Of a stretch of DNA of 64,000 nucleotides, positions 45,146-55,108 are shown one piece after another. Below the pieces are notes generated by a model. It ran no database searches. It saw only the letters and a program-made list of their open reading frames with translations, and was not told where the DNA came from. The translations under genes and the position numbers were made by a program. The stretch is from the NCBI GenBank assembly GCA_030549175.1, contig JAUKUA010000002.1, positions 1,488,001 to 1,552,000 on the forward strand, read 5' to 3'. The stretch is from Lasiosphaeris hirsuta (taxonomy: Eukaryota; Ascomycota; Sordariomycetes; Sordariales; Lasiosphaeriaceae). Each line of letters opens with the position of its first letter. Within the stretch, counting starts at the first letter, position 1.

Positions 45146-46690
45146 TCGAGATATCTTTGCCGGAATGGGCTCTCAACAACACTGTCACTCTCTTCAACTT
45201 GTCTTTGGGCGGGGTTTAGCATTGCGCGGATTACATGGACATTTGCTTTTGTGCTCTTTCATCGGTTGCATTGTATTGTCACTCGCTTGGTAATAGTTTA
45301 TGGCTTCTTGGGCTACTTGTTCACCGAGTTGTTACGGATATGTTTCAGATATCAAATTGCATTCTGGGGTTAGGCTTCTTATTCACCGACTTCACTCCTT
45401 TGAGTTTGACCTTTGCACCACAGAACGCAGACTGAGACATTGTATTTAAATCACGGTTGGCACCTTGAGCCCAGCATATATGTACAAGAAGAATGTTGAT
45501 CAATACACCACCCTATACGTAGTACCTAGATACCCAGTAGCGGGAGGACTTGCCCCTGCTATAAATCGAACCCGAGCTACTAGTATGCCTTTAGGTTACT
45601 TACCATATCCCAGCAGGTCTCTGTGCACCATCGACTCCGTATAAGTTGCTATCTACTAGTACCTAATTTATTATCTGTCTGCCGACGCGGGGGTCACAAG
45701 GGCGCATGTACCGAGAATGCCTCAATTTGCACAACAGCAGGTATTTGAAGATGAAATGCCACCTACCCAAGTACCGCAATCTGCCCGGGTTCACCACCTG
45801 ATGTAGGACCCCCAGGCAGCATTCACTCATGTTACCTAATAAATATGGTACCTTTTTCAGTTGAGGACTTTTTTTTCCAAGAGTTTGTGGCCGTTGGTGT
45901 AACAAGACTAAGGGGGCCCCAGGGCTGTAGGTTGTAATGGTCGATTTTGCCACGGCTGAGCAGGGGTCATTTGCAGGTCTGGGTCTGGGCGATAAGGAAA
46001 GGGAGGGCCTCCCTGCATGATCGTTGCCGGGGAATCTTGGTATTACCCTAGCCCAAAAAATGCGTGGCAGTGGGCGGCACTCGGCCTCAGTGGGCATGGA
46101 GGTAGCACAACTCACAAACAACGATTTGGGGCATACAGCCTACAAGCTCAATGATACGGCAAGACCAAAGCAGCCTAGCATCCCTCATAGTATTTGAACT
46201 AACCGCCATGCTGCTCCAAACAAGCGGTCACACACTTCCACTTCGTCAGGGCTCGGTACTGAGTCTTGGCTATTGTTTACTGGCCCCCTTGGACCCCTGT
46301 CCCCCTTCCCGCTCGGAATCCATCGGGAACGGCAGAACTCGATTCAGTTTTGTCAGGCACCATGTAAGCGAGGGAGCCCCATATTCGTCGCTGTCCAATG
46401 GCATAGAGACCACCTGGTAACCTCCTTTAGCTACCTTACGGCGGGGGACCAACCCTCTAGAAAAACGACTCGGAGAACTCTGAGCTTGGGCACCAAGTAT
46501 CTTGGTCTAAGTATCTGTTTCGTACACCCCTCTCCTTCTTTGGTAGGACTGCCGCCCTGGCCATGTCGGGACATTCGTCGCGGTCGTCCTGGCCGACGGG
46601 AGGTGGCTGGCCTCGGGCCACCGAATCCCCCCCGCCCCTAACCTTGAGTTCCCGGACTTCGACTTTGAGACGGACGACCAGGGGGATTTA
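45146..46690. other. region between the two C2H2 loci, including the unresolved 5' end of locus 2
   Basis: Most of it is non-coding. From about 46547 the frame of the downstream gene is open after a good acceptor (pyrimidine-rich, then GGTAG). Another frame starting at ATG 46564 (MSGHSSRSSWPTGGGW) meets it only if the C run at 46627-46633 is shifted by one base. A GTAAGC donor in the sequence CACCATGTAAGC at about 46367 could end a first exon. The start cannot be decided. Confidence 0.4.
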
Positions 46691-47044
46691 ATGCTGGACT
46701 TTTCCACCGACCTGGCCGAGTTTGGTCCCCTCGGTCCTTCGGGACCATCGACCCTCCCATATCCTACTCCTGTATTTGATCATCTCTCATATCCTACTCC
46801 TGTAACGGACCCGGCACAGACCACGCTCCCTTATTCCTTCGCTACTCAAGGAACCCCATGGCAGGCGGATGGCTCCTTCGACGACCAGCCCTCCTCGGCG
46901 AGCCCACATAACAACTTGATGCACCCCGCAGCCCAGCACTGGGACCACCAGCCTGACACTGCCTTCCGCGCCCCTCTCAGCGAAGATCTCAGCCTCCCTT
47001 TCGAGCTCCCCCTGACCGGCGACGGCTTTGCTCCACTCTTGTAG
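46691..47044 (+). CDS. C2H2 locus 2, upstream reading frame (acidic, Pro-rich; start unresolved)
   Basis: From the first in-frame ATG, 117 residues run to TAG 47042-47044; the frame is open further upstream to about 46547. The sequence is acidic and Pro/Ser-rich (DFSTDLAEFGPLGPSGP, then repeated SYPTPV units), like an activation domain. As at locus 1, the TAG is followed by AGC, four codons, AAC and an ATG in the same phase exactly 21 nt downstream. The two upstream frames share composition but little direct identity. Confidence 0.5.
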   Translation: MLDFSTDLAEFGPLGPSGPSTLPYPTPVFDHLSYPTPVTDPAQTTLPYSFATQGTPWQADGSFDDQPSSASPHNNLMHPAAQHWDHQPDTAFRAPLSEDLSLPFELPLTGDGFAPLL

Positions 47045-47062
47045 AGCAGTGGCGCCACAAAC

Positions 47063-47788
47063 ATGGCTGAGCCCGGTCCTTCCGACCAAAACAACCCTGG
47101 TCCTATCGGGCAACAAGCCGACTCAAACGAATACGAACCCAATGAGAACCCGTCTGGATTTCCTAGCGAACCTTTCTCACAACTGTCACTATCAGATCCC
47201 ACGCTTCGGGCCGGAGACGCAGGTTTCAGCAACGCCGGAACGGGAATCTGGGACCCGGAGCAGCCTGATCACAATTCGTCTTCAATCTTTCCAACCCCCC
47301 CCCCTTCGCTTCTTCAAGCACTCCTGGGGGCTTTGACACGAACCAATCGTTTTACCAAACCCAGCTTCAACCTCAACAACCCAGAGCTACTGGAAACAAC
47401 CGCGGCAAGGACGTTGAACGTGGTATCGATCCTGCTACCACAGAGTATCAGTGTGAAAATTGCAAGAAGTACACCAAGGCATACGAGCTGAAGCAAGTCA
47501 CCTGTTGCCTAGATCTCGATCCCGCATTTTAACCCGACTTGTGCTAACACGAGTATAAACAGGAAGCATCAGAAAAATCATAAAAAACCGACCAAGTGCG
47601 TAGCAACGGGCTGCACTGCCGGCTTCGCTGAGCTCAAAGACATGCATCGACACATGTGGACCAACCACGCCGACCAGGCCAGGGCTTTGAGTATCCCCAA
47701 CGAAACGAGAAAATGCCCAGATTGCGACTTCAAGGGGCGCCGAGATAACCTCAAGCGACATGTTCGGACCAAGCATGGCAGTTCCTGA
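47063..47788 (+). CDS. C2H2 locus 2, zinc-finger reading frame, with an apparent one-base shift in a C run
   Basis: ATG 47063 opens a Pro/Asn/Gln-rich region that runs to a tract of ten C (47295-47304). The zinc-finger part is in another frame: GKDVERGIDPATTEYQCENC, then KHQKNH, CVATGCTAGFAELKDMHRHM and CPDCDFKGRRDNLKRHVRTKH. One base fewer in the C tract would join both parts, so this is either an assembly error or a real frameshift. The intron (47493-47562) is best read with a GC donor (AA/GCAAGT), a GTGCTAAC branch site and a CAG acceptor, giving YELKKHQKNH. Three fingers as in locus 1 suggest tandem duplication. Probably a nuclear DNA-binding protein. Confidence 0.6.
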
Positions 47789-48285
47789 GCGGAACGCTGC
47801 ATGGCGGTCACTCCTATTCTCCCGGACTTGCTCTGCGCTTCAGGTTGACGTTTTATTTGGGATTGGATGAAGTTGATGTTCTATTTTTTTCTTCTTTTTC
47901 ACACGCTTTGCAATACTAGCATCTCGCGTTATGCTGTTGTCACCCCCTTTCCGCCACTCATTTACACAAGCATTGTTATTGATCTTGGCTCTTATGTTTC
48001 GAAGAAGGAAGTGTTGGACCATATTTCTTATCCATGTTTTGCTTTTCTGGTACTATCGACCAGGCCCTTTTTAAGAACTTGGAAATCGTGTTTTCTCTCC
48101 CCCCTTTTCGCATGATCGCAAAGTCCGGATATTGTCACAAGGCCATCACACACATGTTACCTTAGTAAATCACTACCATCGTCAACACCTCTACAATTCC
48201 AGATCAAACACATCACTCTTTCCGTATTTGTTTGGGCGAATGGTGTCTCTCTAAGCCACCGATCTACGAGATGGTTTGCTCTACT
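47789..48285. other. convergent intergenic region
   Basis: T-rich, with no gene recognised. It carries the 3' ends of C2H2 locus 2 and of the amylase gene. Confidence 0.55.
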
Positions 48286-50336
48286 CTACTGCCGATCATG
48301 ACGCCCTCCCCTCTCCGCAATGTCCAACCTCTCAAGTGCCCTTTGCGCCGCAATCTCAGCACCGCGTCTCGCGGCTTCCTCGGCCTCCTTTTCGAAGCCG
48401 TAGATATCATGATTGCTAAATCAGTCAGCCAACATCCTCACACAACTCAAGGGGTCAAGACTCACAAAACAAACGAATCCACAAACTCCCTGCCCTGGGC
48501 CGCGCGATTCACCCAGACCGAAACACTCCGACACGCGACGGGGAACTCGCCCCAGCCAGCGCTGTCGATGACCACCTTGCCAGGACACCACCTCAGCACA
48601 TCGGTCCAGACCTCTCTCGCATGCGCCTCGCCGACAAACATCTTCTTGCTGGCAAAGGCCCACCCGTTGGTCATGACGACGGCTAGCCCGTCGCCGCCGG
48701 ACCGGGCGGGGTGGCCGTGGCGGGTGAAGCCGATGCAGTGGGGCTGGTCGAGGTAGTCGAACTGGGAGCCGTAGGCCCAGAGCTGGCGGGCGAGCATCAT
48801 CTTGGGCAGGACGGCGCCGCCCGAGTTGGGCGGGATGAAGTTGCCGCGGTCTGGGCGCGGGTGCTGCCCGAAGGAGCCGTACAGGTCGGACCAGAAGACG
48901 CACGGGATGCCGGCGTTGGCCCGCAGCAGGATCAGGCTGTAGGCGAGGGGGATGAAGGAGGGGGCTACGGGGGTTTCGAGGGATTGGCCGTCTTGCTGTT
49001 GGCTGGGTTAGTATTATTTTTTTATTTTTTTTTCCCGCAACGCAAGAACAAGGAGTCTTGCTTACAGTATCGTGATTCACCACAAAAGTCTGCCAAACCC
49101 GTGTTAGTGATTATTCCAGACACCGCATCACTCCTCAAGGGGTTAGTTACTACTGACCACAGTGTTGTTGGGCTTCCACACCACCAGCGCATCGTCAAAT
49201 ACCTGCCTCAAATCACCCTTTTCGCCTAGCAAAGACACTTTGCTCAGGTTTGTCACCAGCTGAACATCAAACAACGAGATCCGATGGCCCATGTACTCGA
49301 TGTACCGCGCGAGGAACTCGGAGTCTTCCCTCCAATACTCGCCAACGAGAAACCAGTTTGGATCGACATGCTGCTGGATGTGTGTGATGAAATCGCGCAA
49401 AAACTCAAAGCTGTAGTGTTTGATGGCGTCCAGTCGCAGACCTCCCAGCTTCATCTGACTTCTTAGCCACCCGGCCCAGTAGAACAAGTCGCGCCTGACA
49501 TCGGGGTGTCGGTGGTCCACGTCGGCAAACATGCTATGTAACGCACGCTTGTCAGTTTCGACCCAAGATTCCCCACCCAAAGAAGAGTGCACTAACAGGT
49601 AGTCGTAGTTCCCCAGCTCCTCATCGACGTCCTCAGCCCACTCCTTCCCCCGGAACTTCCAGACCCCATTCTCCCTGATGCGATCGTCATAGTCGATGCC
49701 GGTGAAATGCTCCTTGTTCCACTTCAGCGGGCTGTACGCGCCGCGCCGTCCAGGGAACTCGTACCCGGTCCACGCCTGGATAACCCCCTCCTCGCCGACG
49801 ACCTTCCTGCGATCCTTGGGATTAATCCTCTCGGCGATAACCTCCTCGCTGTAATCGGCCGCCGCCTTGTGATTCAACACGGCATCAAAAATGACGCCAA
49901 TCCCGAACCCCTCGGCCTCCTTCACCAACGCCACCAACTCCTTCTTCCCGCCCCACTTCGTCCTCGTCGTCCCCTTCTGCTCAAACTCACCCAGATCATA
50001 CAAATCATAAATATCATAGCCATTCCCCTCGGGCCTTGCCGCCTTGCACGCAGGGGGGATCCAGACACTCGAGACCCCGAGCGCGGCGAGCGCCGGCAGC
50101 GCGCCCGCCAGCCGGCCCCAGTGCGCCCCGTCCGCCGGCATGTACCACTCGAAGCCCTGCAGCATGGTCGGGTTGGCCGGACACGGCGCGTGCGCCGGGA
50201 TTAGTACCGGGTTAGGCAGCCACTGCGCGGCGGGGCGGCGCGCGCGCCACGGCCGGAGCGCCGATGAGGGCGCCTCGGTTGGCGACGGCGGTGGCGAGGG
50301 GCCCGCCGGCGGGGGGAGGCCCAGGAATGCGCTCAT
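48286..50336 (-). CDS. intracellular GH13 alpha-amylase (GH13_5-like)
   Basis: Five exons (complement of 49597-50336, 49158-49533, 49066-49089, 48466-48995, 48286-48415) give 599 residues. After a Pro-rich N-terminus, MLQGFEWYMPADGAHW opens the barrel. Catalytic marks are GLRLDAIKH (nucleophile about Asp282), FLVGEYW (acid/base about Glu312) and FVVNHDT (about Asp379), the last coded by a 24-nt micro-exon. There is no signal peptide, so it should act in the cytoplasm. In other ascomycetes, GH13_5-type amylases supply primers for cell-wall alpha-1,3-glucan rather than digest starch. Intron 1 (49534-49596) is 63 nt, stop-free and frame-keeping, so its retention would insert 21 residues before MFADVDHRHPD. 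Confidence 0.88.
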
Positions 50337-51116
50337 TTTTTTTTTATTTTTTTTTTGTCAAGGGTAGGGGGTTTTGGAGTGGTAATGGGAATGCGGATAG
50401 TGGGACGAGGGGGGATTGAATTGGCGTTGTTTGCGGTCTTTCCGAAGTATTCCGGGTTTTATCGCAAGGTGAGGCTTGTGTTGGGGCGAAAGACGCCCGG
50501 CGCTCGGTGGCCCGTTGATATGGGACCTGCAATGGGGCGGGGGGGGGTGTTAGGTCGGGCCGTTGGGCGGGGAGGAGCTGCAGTAGCTTCCCCCTTCAGG
50601 CGGATTCGCTTGGACAAAGAAGTGTCTCTCGCAAGGACATCCCCGCCGGACATGGTGTGTCACTCTTACTTGTTGTTTTCTGGTTGAAAGGTGGGGCCGC
50701 AACGAGTCCCGATCAGAATGTTTTCTCTCATCTTCAACCGTCAGAACAAATAGTTCGAACCTCCTTAAACATGGAATTCATAATCGTTATTTTCGTTCGT
50801 GGCACGGACGCAGCATCAGTGCTTGCTCAACCAATGATAGATGGGAAGCCTAGAAATTCGCGGGGATGACCCGCAACATGTTGAAATTCAATCACTCGGC
50901 CCATTCCACTGTCCCTTATTACGGGCATCCCTCAGGTTTACAGAATCCATGGCCAATGATAACAAGACTCTTGCGGATACGACTTTTCCACAACCAGACT
51001 TTCCCGAGGCAGCGCTTCTCGATTTCGCCCTGCCATGGATAGTGCGATCACAACCGCACCGTTTGACGGGAACAATGTGACGAGCAGTACTCTTTCCCGT
51101 AAAGCGGAAACGTACG
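50337..51116. other. intergenic region
   Basis: T/A-rich runs beside the amylase start (50337-50357), then unremarkable sequence. No gene is recognised. Confidence 0.5.
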
Positions 51117-52240
51117 ATGAACTCAGCGCCCCCAAAACTGTCCTTACCTACCGTTCTGAAACCGCCACCTCTTCACACTAATATTTGTGTTGACTGCCGA
51201 ACAATCGACCCCGGAAAAGTCATTCGTGGGAGTCAGGTTTCCGTGGGCACACGCTTCCGGAGCATGCCAAAGAATCGGTGCCCGCTCTGCTTCATGCTAT
51301 GTACTTGGCGCATTCTCATCGCCCAAGAATTGCAAAAGTCAGGCGGCCATTAGAAATCACCAGTCTTGACCCGGTCACATAGTGGGGACGGCGGTGATGT
51401 TTTGATTAGTCTTAGCCTGCTGGAAGGGCGCAGGTTGATAGACGATTGGTCGGCGATAGACATCAAGAGACAGACATACGTGGACGGACCAAGAGTTCTG
51501 ACCGTTTTACCGCGCGTCGCCTACTTGGACTATGCTGATAGTTTCGTGCGCGATTGTGGTGACTTCACCGTTGTGTCGAGTATGCGGGATCCCCATAAAA
51601 GCATTCGTGGCAGTCGATGGTCAACTCGGGGTTGGACGTTTCAAGAAGCAGTCTTGAGCCGACGTCGTCTAGTATTCACAGCAGAACTGGTGTATTTTGA
51701 GTGCAGCGCCATGAATTGTCACAAAAGCCTCACGACTCCCCTGGATCTGATACATATCGGGAGTCGAAAAAAGATACGAGATTCGATGAGGCCAGACATG
51801 TTCGGACGAAACGAAAAAGCTAAAATTCGGAAATCTCGATCCATCCAAGCTTCCATTTCACTATTCATCCATCCAGCATCTCGCCAATGTGGATGCTCGA
51901 ACCCTCAGTTTTGAACATGATTTTCTGAATGCCTTCCGTGGTATCATGAGGAAATATTCCAATCGAGCAACCCCCGATTCATCAGGTTTATGGAGTTCCA
52001 GTCCCGATAATTGCACATCTCGAAGAGTGTAACCGAGACTTCGTTGACGGCCTGACTTGGCATCATAGGTGTGGCGGATGGAATACCTTTTCCAACCAAA
52101 GAAAGTCATTGATTTCACAAGTGTAAAACACGGTGTTGTCGAGGTCAGGCACGTTTATGTGATACCTTTGGCGAAGCAGGGAATGCTTTTGGAGATGTTC
52201 GAATAAGCATCAATTACAAGCACATAGGCTTCACTCGGTG
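51117..52240 (+). pseudogene. HET-domain gene remnant
   Basis: Pieces of a HET protein appear in order but in different frames. At about 51180-51340 an N-terminal CVDCRTIDPGKV with NRCPLCFMLCTW resembles the Cys-rich lead-in. At about 51380-51730 come RVAYLDYADSFVRDCGDFTV, SRWSTRGWTFQEAVLSRRRL and VYFECSAMNC, the C-terminal half of the HET domain. At about 51895-51990 comes RTLSFEHDFLNAFRGIMRKY. The front of the domain (the SYxWG and DALCIxQ blocks) is missing, and several stops intervene. It is clearly non-functional. Confidence 0.7.
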
Positions 52241-52395
52241 TCGCTTATGCCTTTTAAATATCATCATGGCTCCGAATTCAATTATCATCTTAGGCATATC
52301 AGCCAACCTGCAGTATGTTTTGTATTGTACAATGGGCCTCTAGAGAGCGCCCAGGCCCATCCCCGAGAAATCTTACACCCTCCCTAAACGCCACC

Positions 52396-53331
52396 TCAGT
52401 TCTGGATGGTATCAACTAGCCGCACAATGGCGTAGCTAGTTCCGGCGGCCGCGGCTCCCACGATCAGGGTCTGGGCGGCGCCCCAGAGGCCGGCCTTCTT
52501 GGTCCGGATGGTGACCCAGTTCTTGAGGTAGCCAAAGGCCAGCAGGATGACGACCGAGATGGCGATGGACACCAGCAGGGCCTCGCGCGCCTCCTCCATG
52601 AAGAAGTAAGGCATCATGGGCACCAGGCCGCCGATGAAGTAGCTCAGGCCCATGGTCAGCGCCGACATCCAGGCGCGGCCCGCGTCGGGCTCGGGCAGCC
52701 GCAGCTCAAAGTCCATCATGAAGTCCACCCAGGTTGCCTTGTCGGCCGTAATCTCGCGAACGAGGGGCATGGCGGCTGGCGGGGTCAGTTAGGCTGGCTT
52801 CAATGGGACAAGAGGCGGAGGGTGCTTACCGTTTCTAGTGACACCATACCGGGCCAGGATTTCAAAGATCTCGGCGCGCTCGTTGTCAGGCACGTTGTCA
52901 ACCTCCCAGCACTCGCGCTCGTACTCAGCCTCCCCTACAACACGCGTCAGTTTTTCATGCTTCTCCCATCAGAATTGGGAATACTCACAATGCTCGCGCT
53001 CAGTGACAGCAGCCAAATACGCGCCCAAGCCCATGCTGATCATGCCACTGAAGAGCTCAGCCAGGCCAGCCATGATGACAATCTTGGTGCTGCCGGTGAT
53101 GGACAAGCCGGCAGTCAGGGCGAAGGGGACGGTCAGGCCGTCAGAGAAACCGAGGATGACATCGCGGAGGATGGCGTCATAGTTGCTGATGTGGCGCTCA
53201 ATATGGGGGTGACTCGGGGCTGGGGCGCTCGACAGCATCCGGTTGACCATCTTAGGGCGGACCAGCGGCGGCGAGGAGGCGGGCGAGCGCGCGAGGAGGG
53301 GAGTGGAGTCGGACGACTGCGAGACGGACAT
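52396..53331 (-). CDS. ccc1: CCC1/VIT-family vacuolar iron (manganese) transporter
   Basis: Three exons (complement of 52989-53331, 52830-52934, 52396-52775) give 275 residues. The family marks are NYDAILRDVILGFSDGLTVP with FALTAGL (TM1), IIMAG-like VIMAGLAELFSGMISMGLGAYL (TM2), a cytoplasmic helix EAEYEREC with DNVPDNERAEI (metal-sensing region), then TM3-5 (ALTMGLSYFIGGLVPMMPYF; LLVSIAISVVILLAFGYLKN; AAAAGTSYAIVRLVD). CCC1 moves cytosolic Fe(II) or Mn(II) into the vacuole. Splice phases agree. About 66 bp upstream of its start begins a 0.7-kb degenerate repeat array that must overlap its promoter or 5' leader. Confidence 0.88.
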
Positions 53332-53396
53332 GATGCCTGAGATGGAAGTTGGTAGAGGTGTTGGGTCCAGGTTTAAGTTGTAGATGGTTGGACTCA

Positions 53397-54130
53397 ACTT
53401 GCGAGATGAGTTGCGTGTAGGTTGCGAAAAATGAGTTGCGCGAGTTGCAAAAGCGAGTTATGAAAGGCGAGTTTCGAAAGGCAAGTCTCGAAAGACGAGT
53501 TGTGCCAGACGAGTTGCGAAAGCGAGTTGCGCGAGTTGCTAAAGCGAGTTTCGGAAGACGAATTGCACCAGAGGAGTTGTGCCAGACGACTTTCGGAAGA
53601 CGAGTGTCAAAAAGACGAGTTGCGGAACGAGTTGTGAAAAACAAGGTTCGAAAAACGAGTTGCGAGACAAGCTGCAAGGCGAGTTGCGAGTTGCGAGAGA
53701 CGAGTTGTGACGAGTTGTGACGAGTTGTGACGAGTTGTGAGTTGAGTTGCGAAAAACGAGCTGCGTGATAAGTTTCGAAACGAGTTGCGGGAGGCGAGTT
53801 TCGAGATGAGTTGTGAGATAATACGAGTTTCGGCACGAGTTGTGAGAGACGAGTTTCGAGATATGAGTTCCGAAAGACGAGTTGCGGCACGAGTTGCGAA
53901 AAACGAGTTTCGAGACGAGCTGCGCCAGACGAGTTGCGAGATAGGTACGAGTTGTGGCACAAACCGTGAAAAACGAGTTGCGAGGAGAGACGACGGGGTT
54001 GCAAGACGAGTTGTGATATCCGGGGTACGAAGCAAGTTGCGAGAGACAAATTATAAGATTAGCCGCGAGAGATGGGTTGCAGAGTGAGTGGCAGGACGAG
54101 TTGCAAATATCCCGTATTGCGAGACGACTT
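53397..54130. repeat. degenerate short-repeat array built on CGAGTTGCGA words
   Basis: About 730 bp consist almost entirely of variants of a 13-16-bp unit resembling GACGAGTTGCGAAA (alternatives GAGTTTCGAA, GAGTTGTGA, GAGTTGCGCC). One segment (about 53700-53740) is a clean 10-bp tandem, GAGTTGTGAC repeated four times. Read on the minus strand the units give overlapping long open frames in all phases (repeated LSQLVPQLVFRNS-like strings), because the unit contains no minus-strand stop; this is not coding evidence. The array edges are soft. It sits directly upstream of the iron transporter. Its origin and role are unknown. Confidence 0.85.
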
Positions 54131-54870
54131 GTAATATTTGCGGTGTGGGTGTGGGCTGGTTGGGGATTAAATGGGCAGATCTCGAGATGGCACGAGCGGA
54201 TTTGTTTCGGTGAAAAGCTGGCGTCTCTATGAAGAGCTTGCCCGCCGCAAATGGAAGGTGGGGAATTCGCCGCGAACTCTTGCACTCTGCACTCTGCGGC
54301 TTCTTCCCGAGCCGCTGACACATCGCCGAGATGAGGCTGGCTACGGGGCGACCCAACCATTTGTTTGGCGTGGCAAATCCAAATAACACGCACAAGCGGG
54401 TCTCGGCCCAGGGGCCGGACGAACCACAGAGCTCCGATTAGCAATGCATGTGCAGTCAAACATAAAGAGCACCGAGACAGTGAATTATTTCCGGCGCGTG
54501 GCTGATACTAAAGCAGCAGAAAAGTTAAGTCTGGTTCAGAGGATCTCTAGTATTTGATTTTATGTTATTGAAATTCGGTTGCGGAGAGATGAGATTTTCA
54601 AGCTTAGCAGCAGTGCATCACTCCCAATGGACGTTCTCGATAGACGGGAGCTGACCTACAGCAATGGTGGGTGGCCACGAAGGAATGGGCTGAATCCCCA
54701 AATGAAGACCTCACGATAGGTCTGGTTGATTTTCTCTGACTCCTAGATTCAATGAAACCCCACTCAGCATACATGGAAATTCATCCCGAAAACTCAGGTA
54801 AACTCCACTTATGGATCCTTATTGATGCTGCAGCTATCTGCACCAAATTTTCATCAATTACCAGAAAACA
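54131..54870. other. intergenic region
   Basis: Between the repeat array and the tRNA. No gene is recognised. Confidence 0.5.
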
Positions 54871-54941
54871 GCGCCAGTGGTTTAGTGGTAAAATCCATCG
54901 TTGCCATCGATGGGCCCCGCGTTCGATTCGCGGCTGGCGCA
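54871..54941 (+). tRNA. tRNA-Gly (anticodon GCC)
   Basis: A 71-nt cloverleaf can be drawn by eye. The acceptor stem is GCGCCAG with CTGGCGC, with A as discriminator. The D arm reads TGGTTTAGTGGTAAAA. The anticodon stem CATCG/CGATG encloses TTGCCAT (GCC, Gly). The T arm CCGCG-TTCGATT-CGCGG is perfectly paired. No intron is present. Confidence 0.95.
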
Positions 54942-55108
54942 GCTCATCTCCTTTTTGACGGTCATTGGTATATCACCCTTTTTACGATAAAGGTAGATTC
55001 TTGCCTTTTGTGAGCTTCTGAGCAATTGAGAGGTGTTATTGTCCATGTGTCCCTGCGCTCTGCCAATGACCAGATTTCGGGCCGCTCCCGGCTGGAGATT
55101 GGAGAAGC

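Noticed and set aside
45540..45590. Possible minus-strand tRNA suggested by GGGTTCGATTTATAGC
   Set aside because: The T-arm stem does not pair and no acceptor or anticodon stem can be drawn.
53252..54459. Long overlapping minus-strand open frames (265, 306 and 142 codons) with repeated LSQLVPQLVFRNS-like sequence
   Set aside because: They lie in three different phases over the same degenerate repeat, whose unit lacks stop triplets on that strand. This is a by-product of the repeat, not coding evidence.
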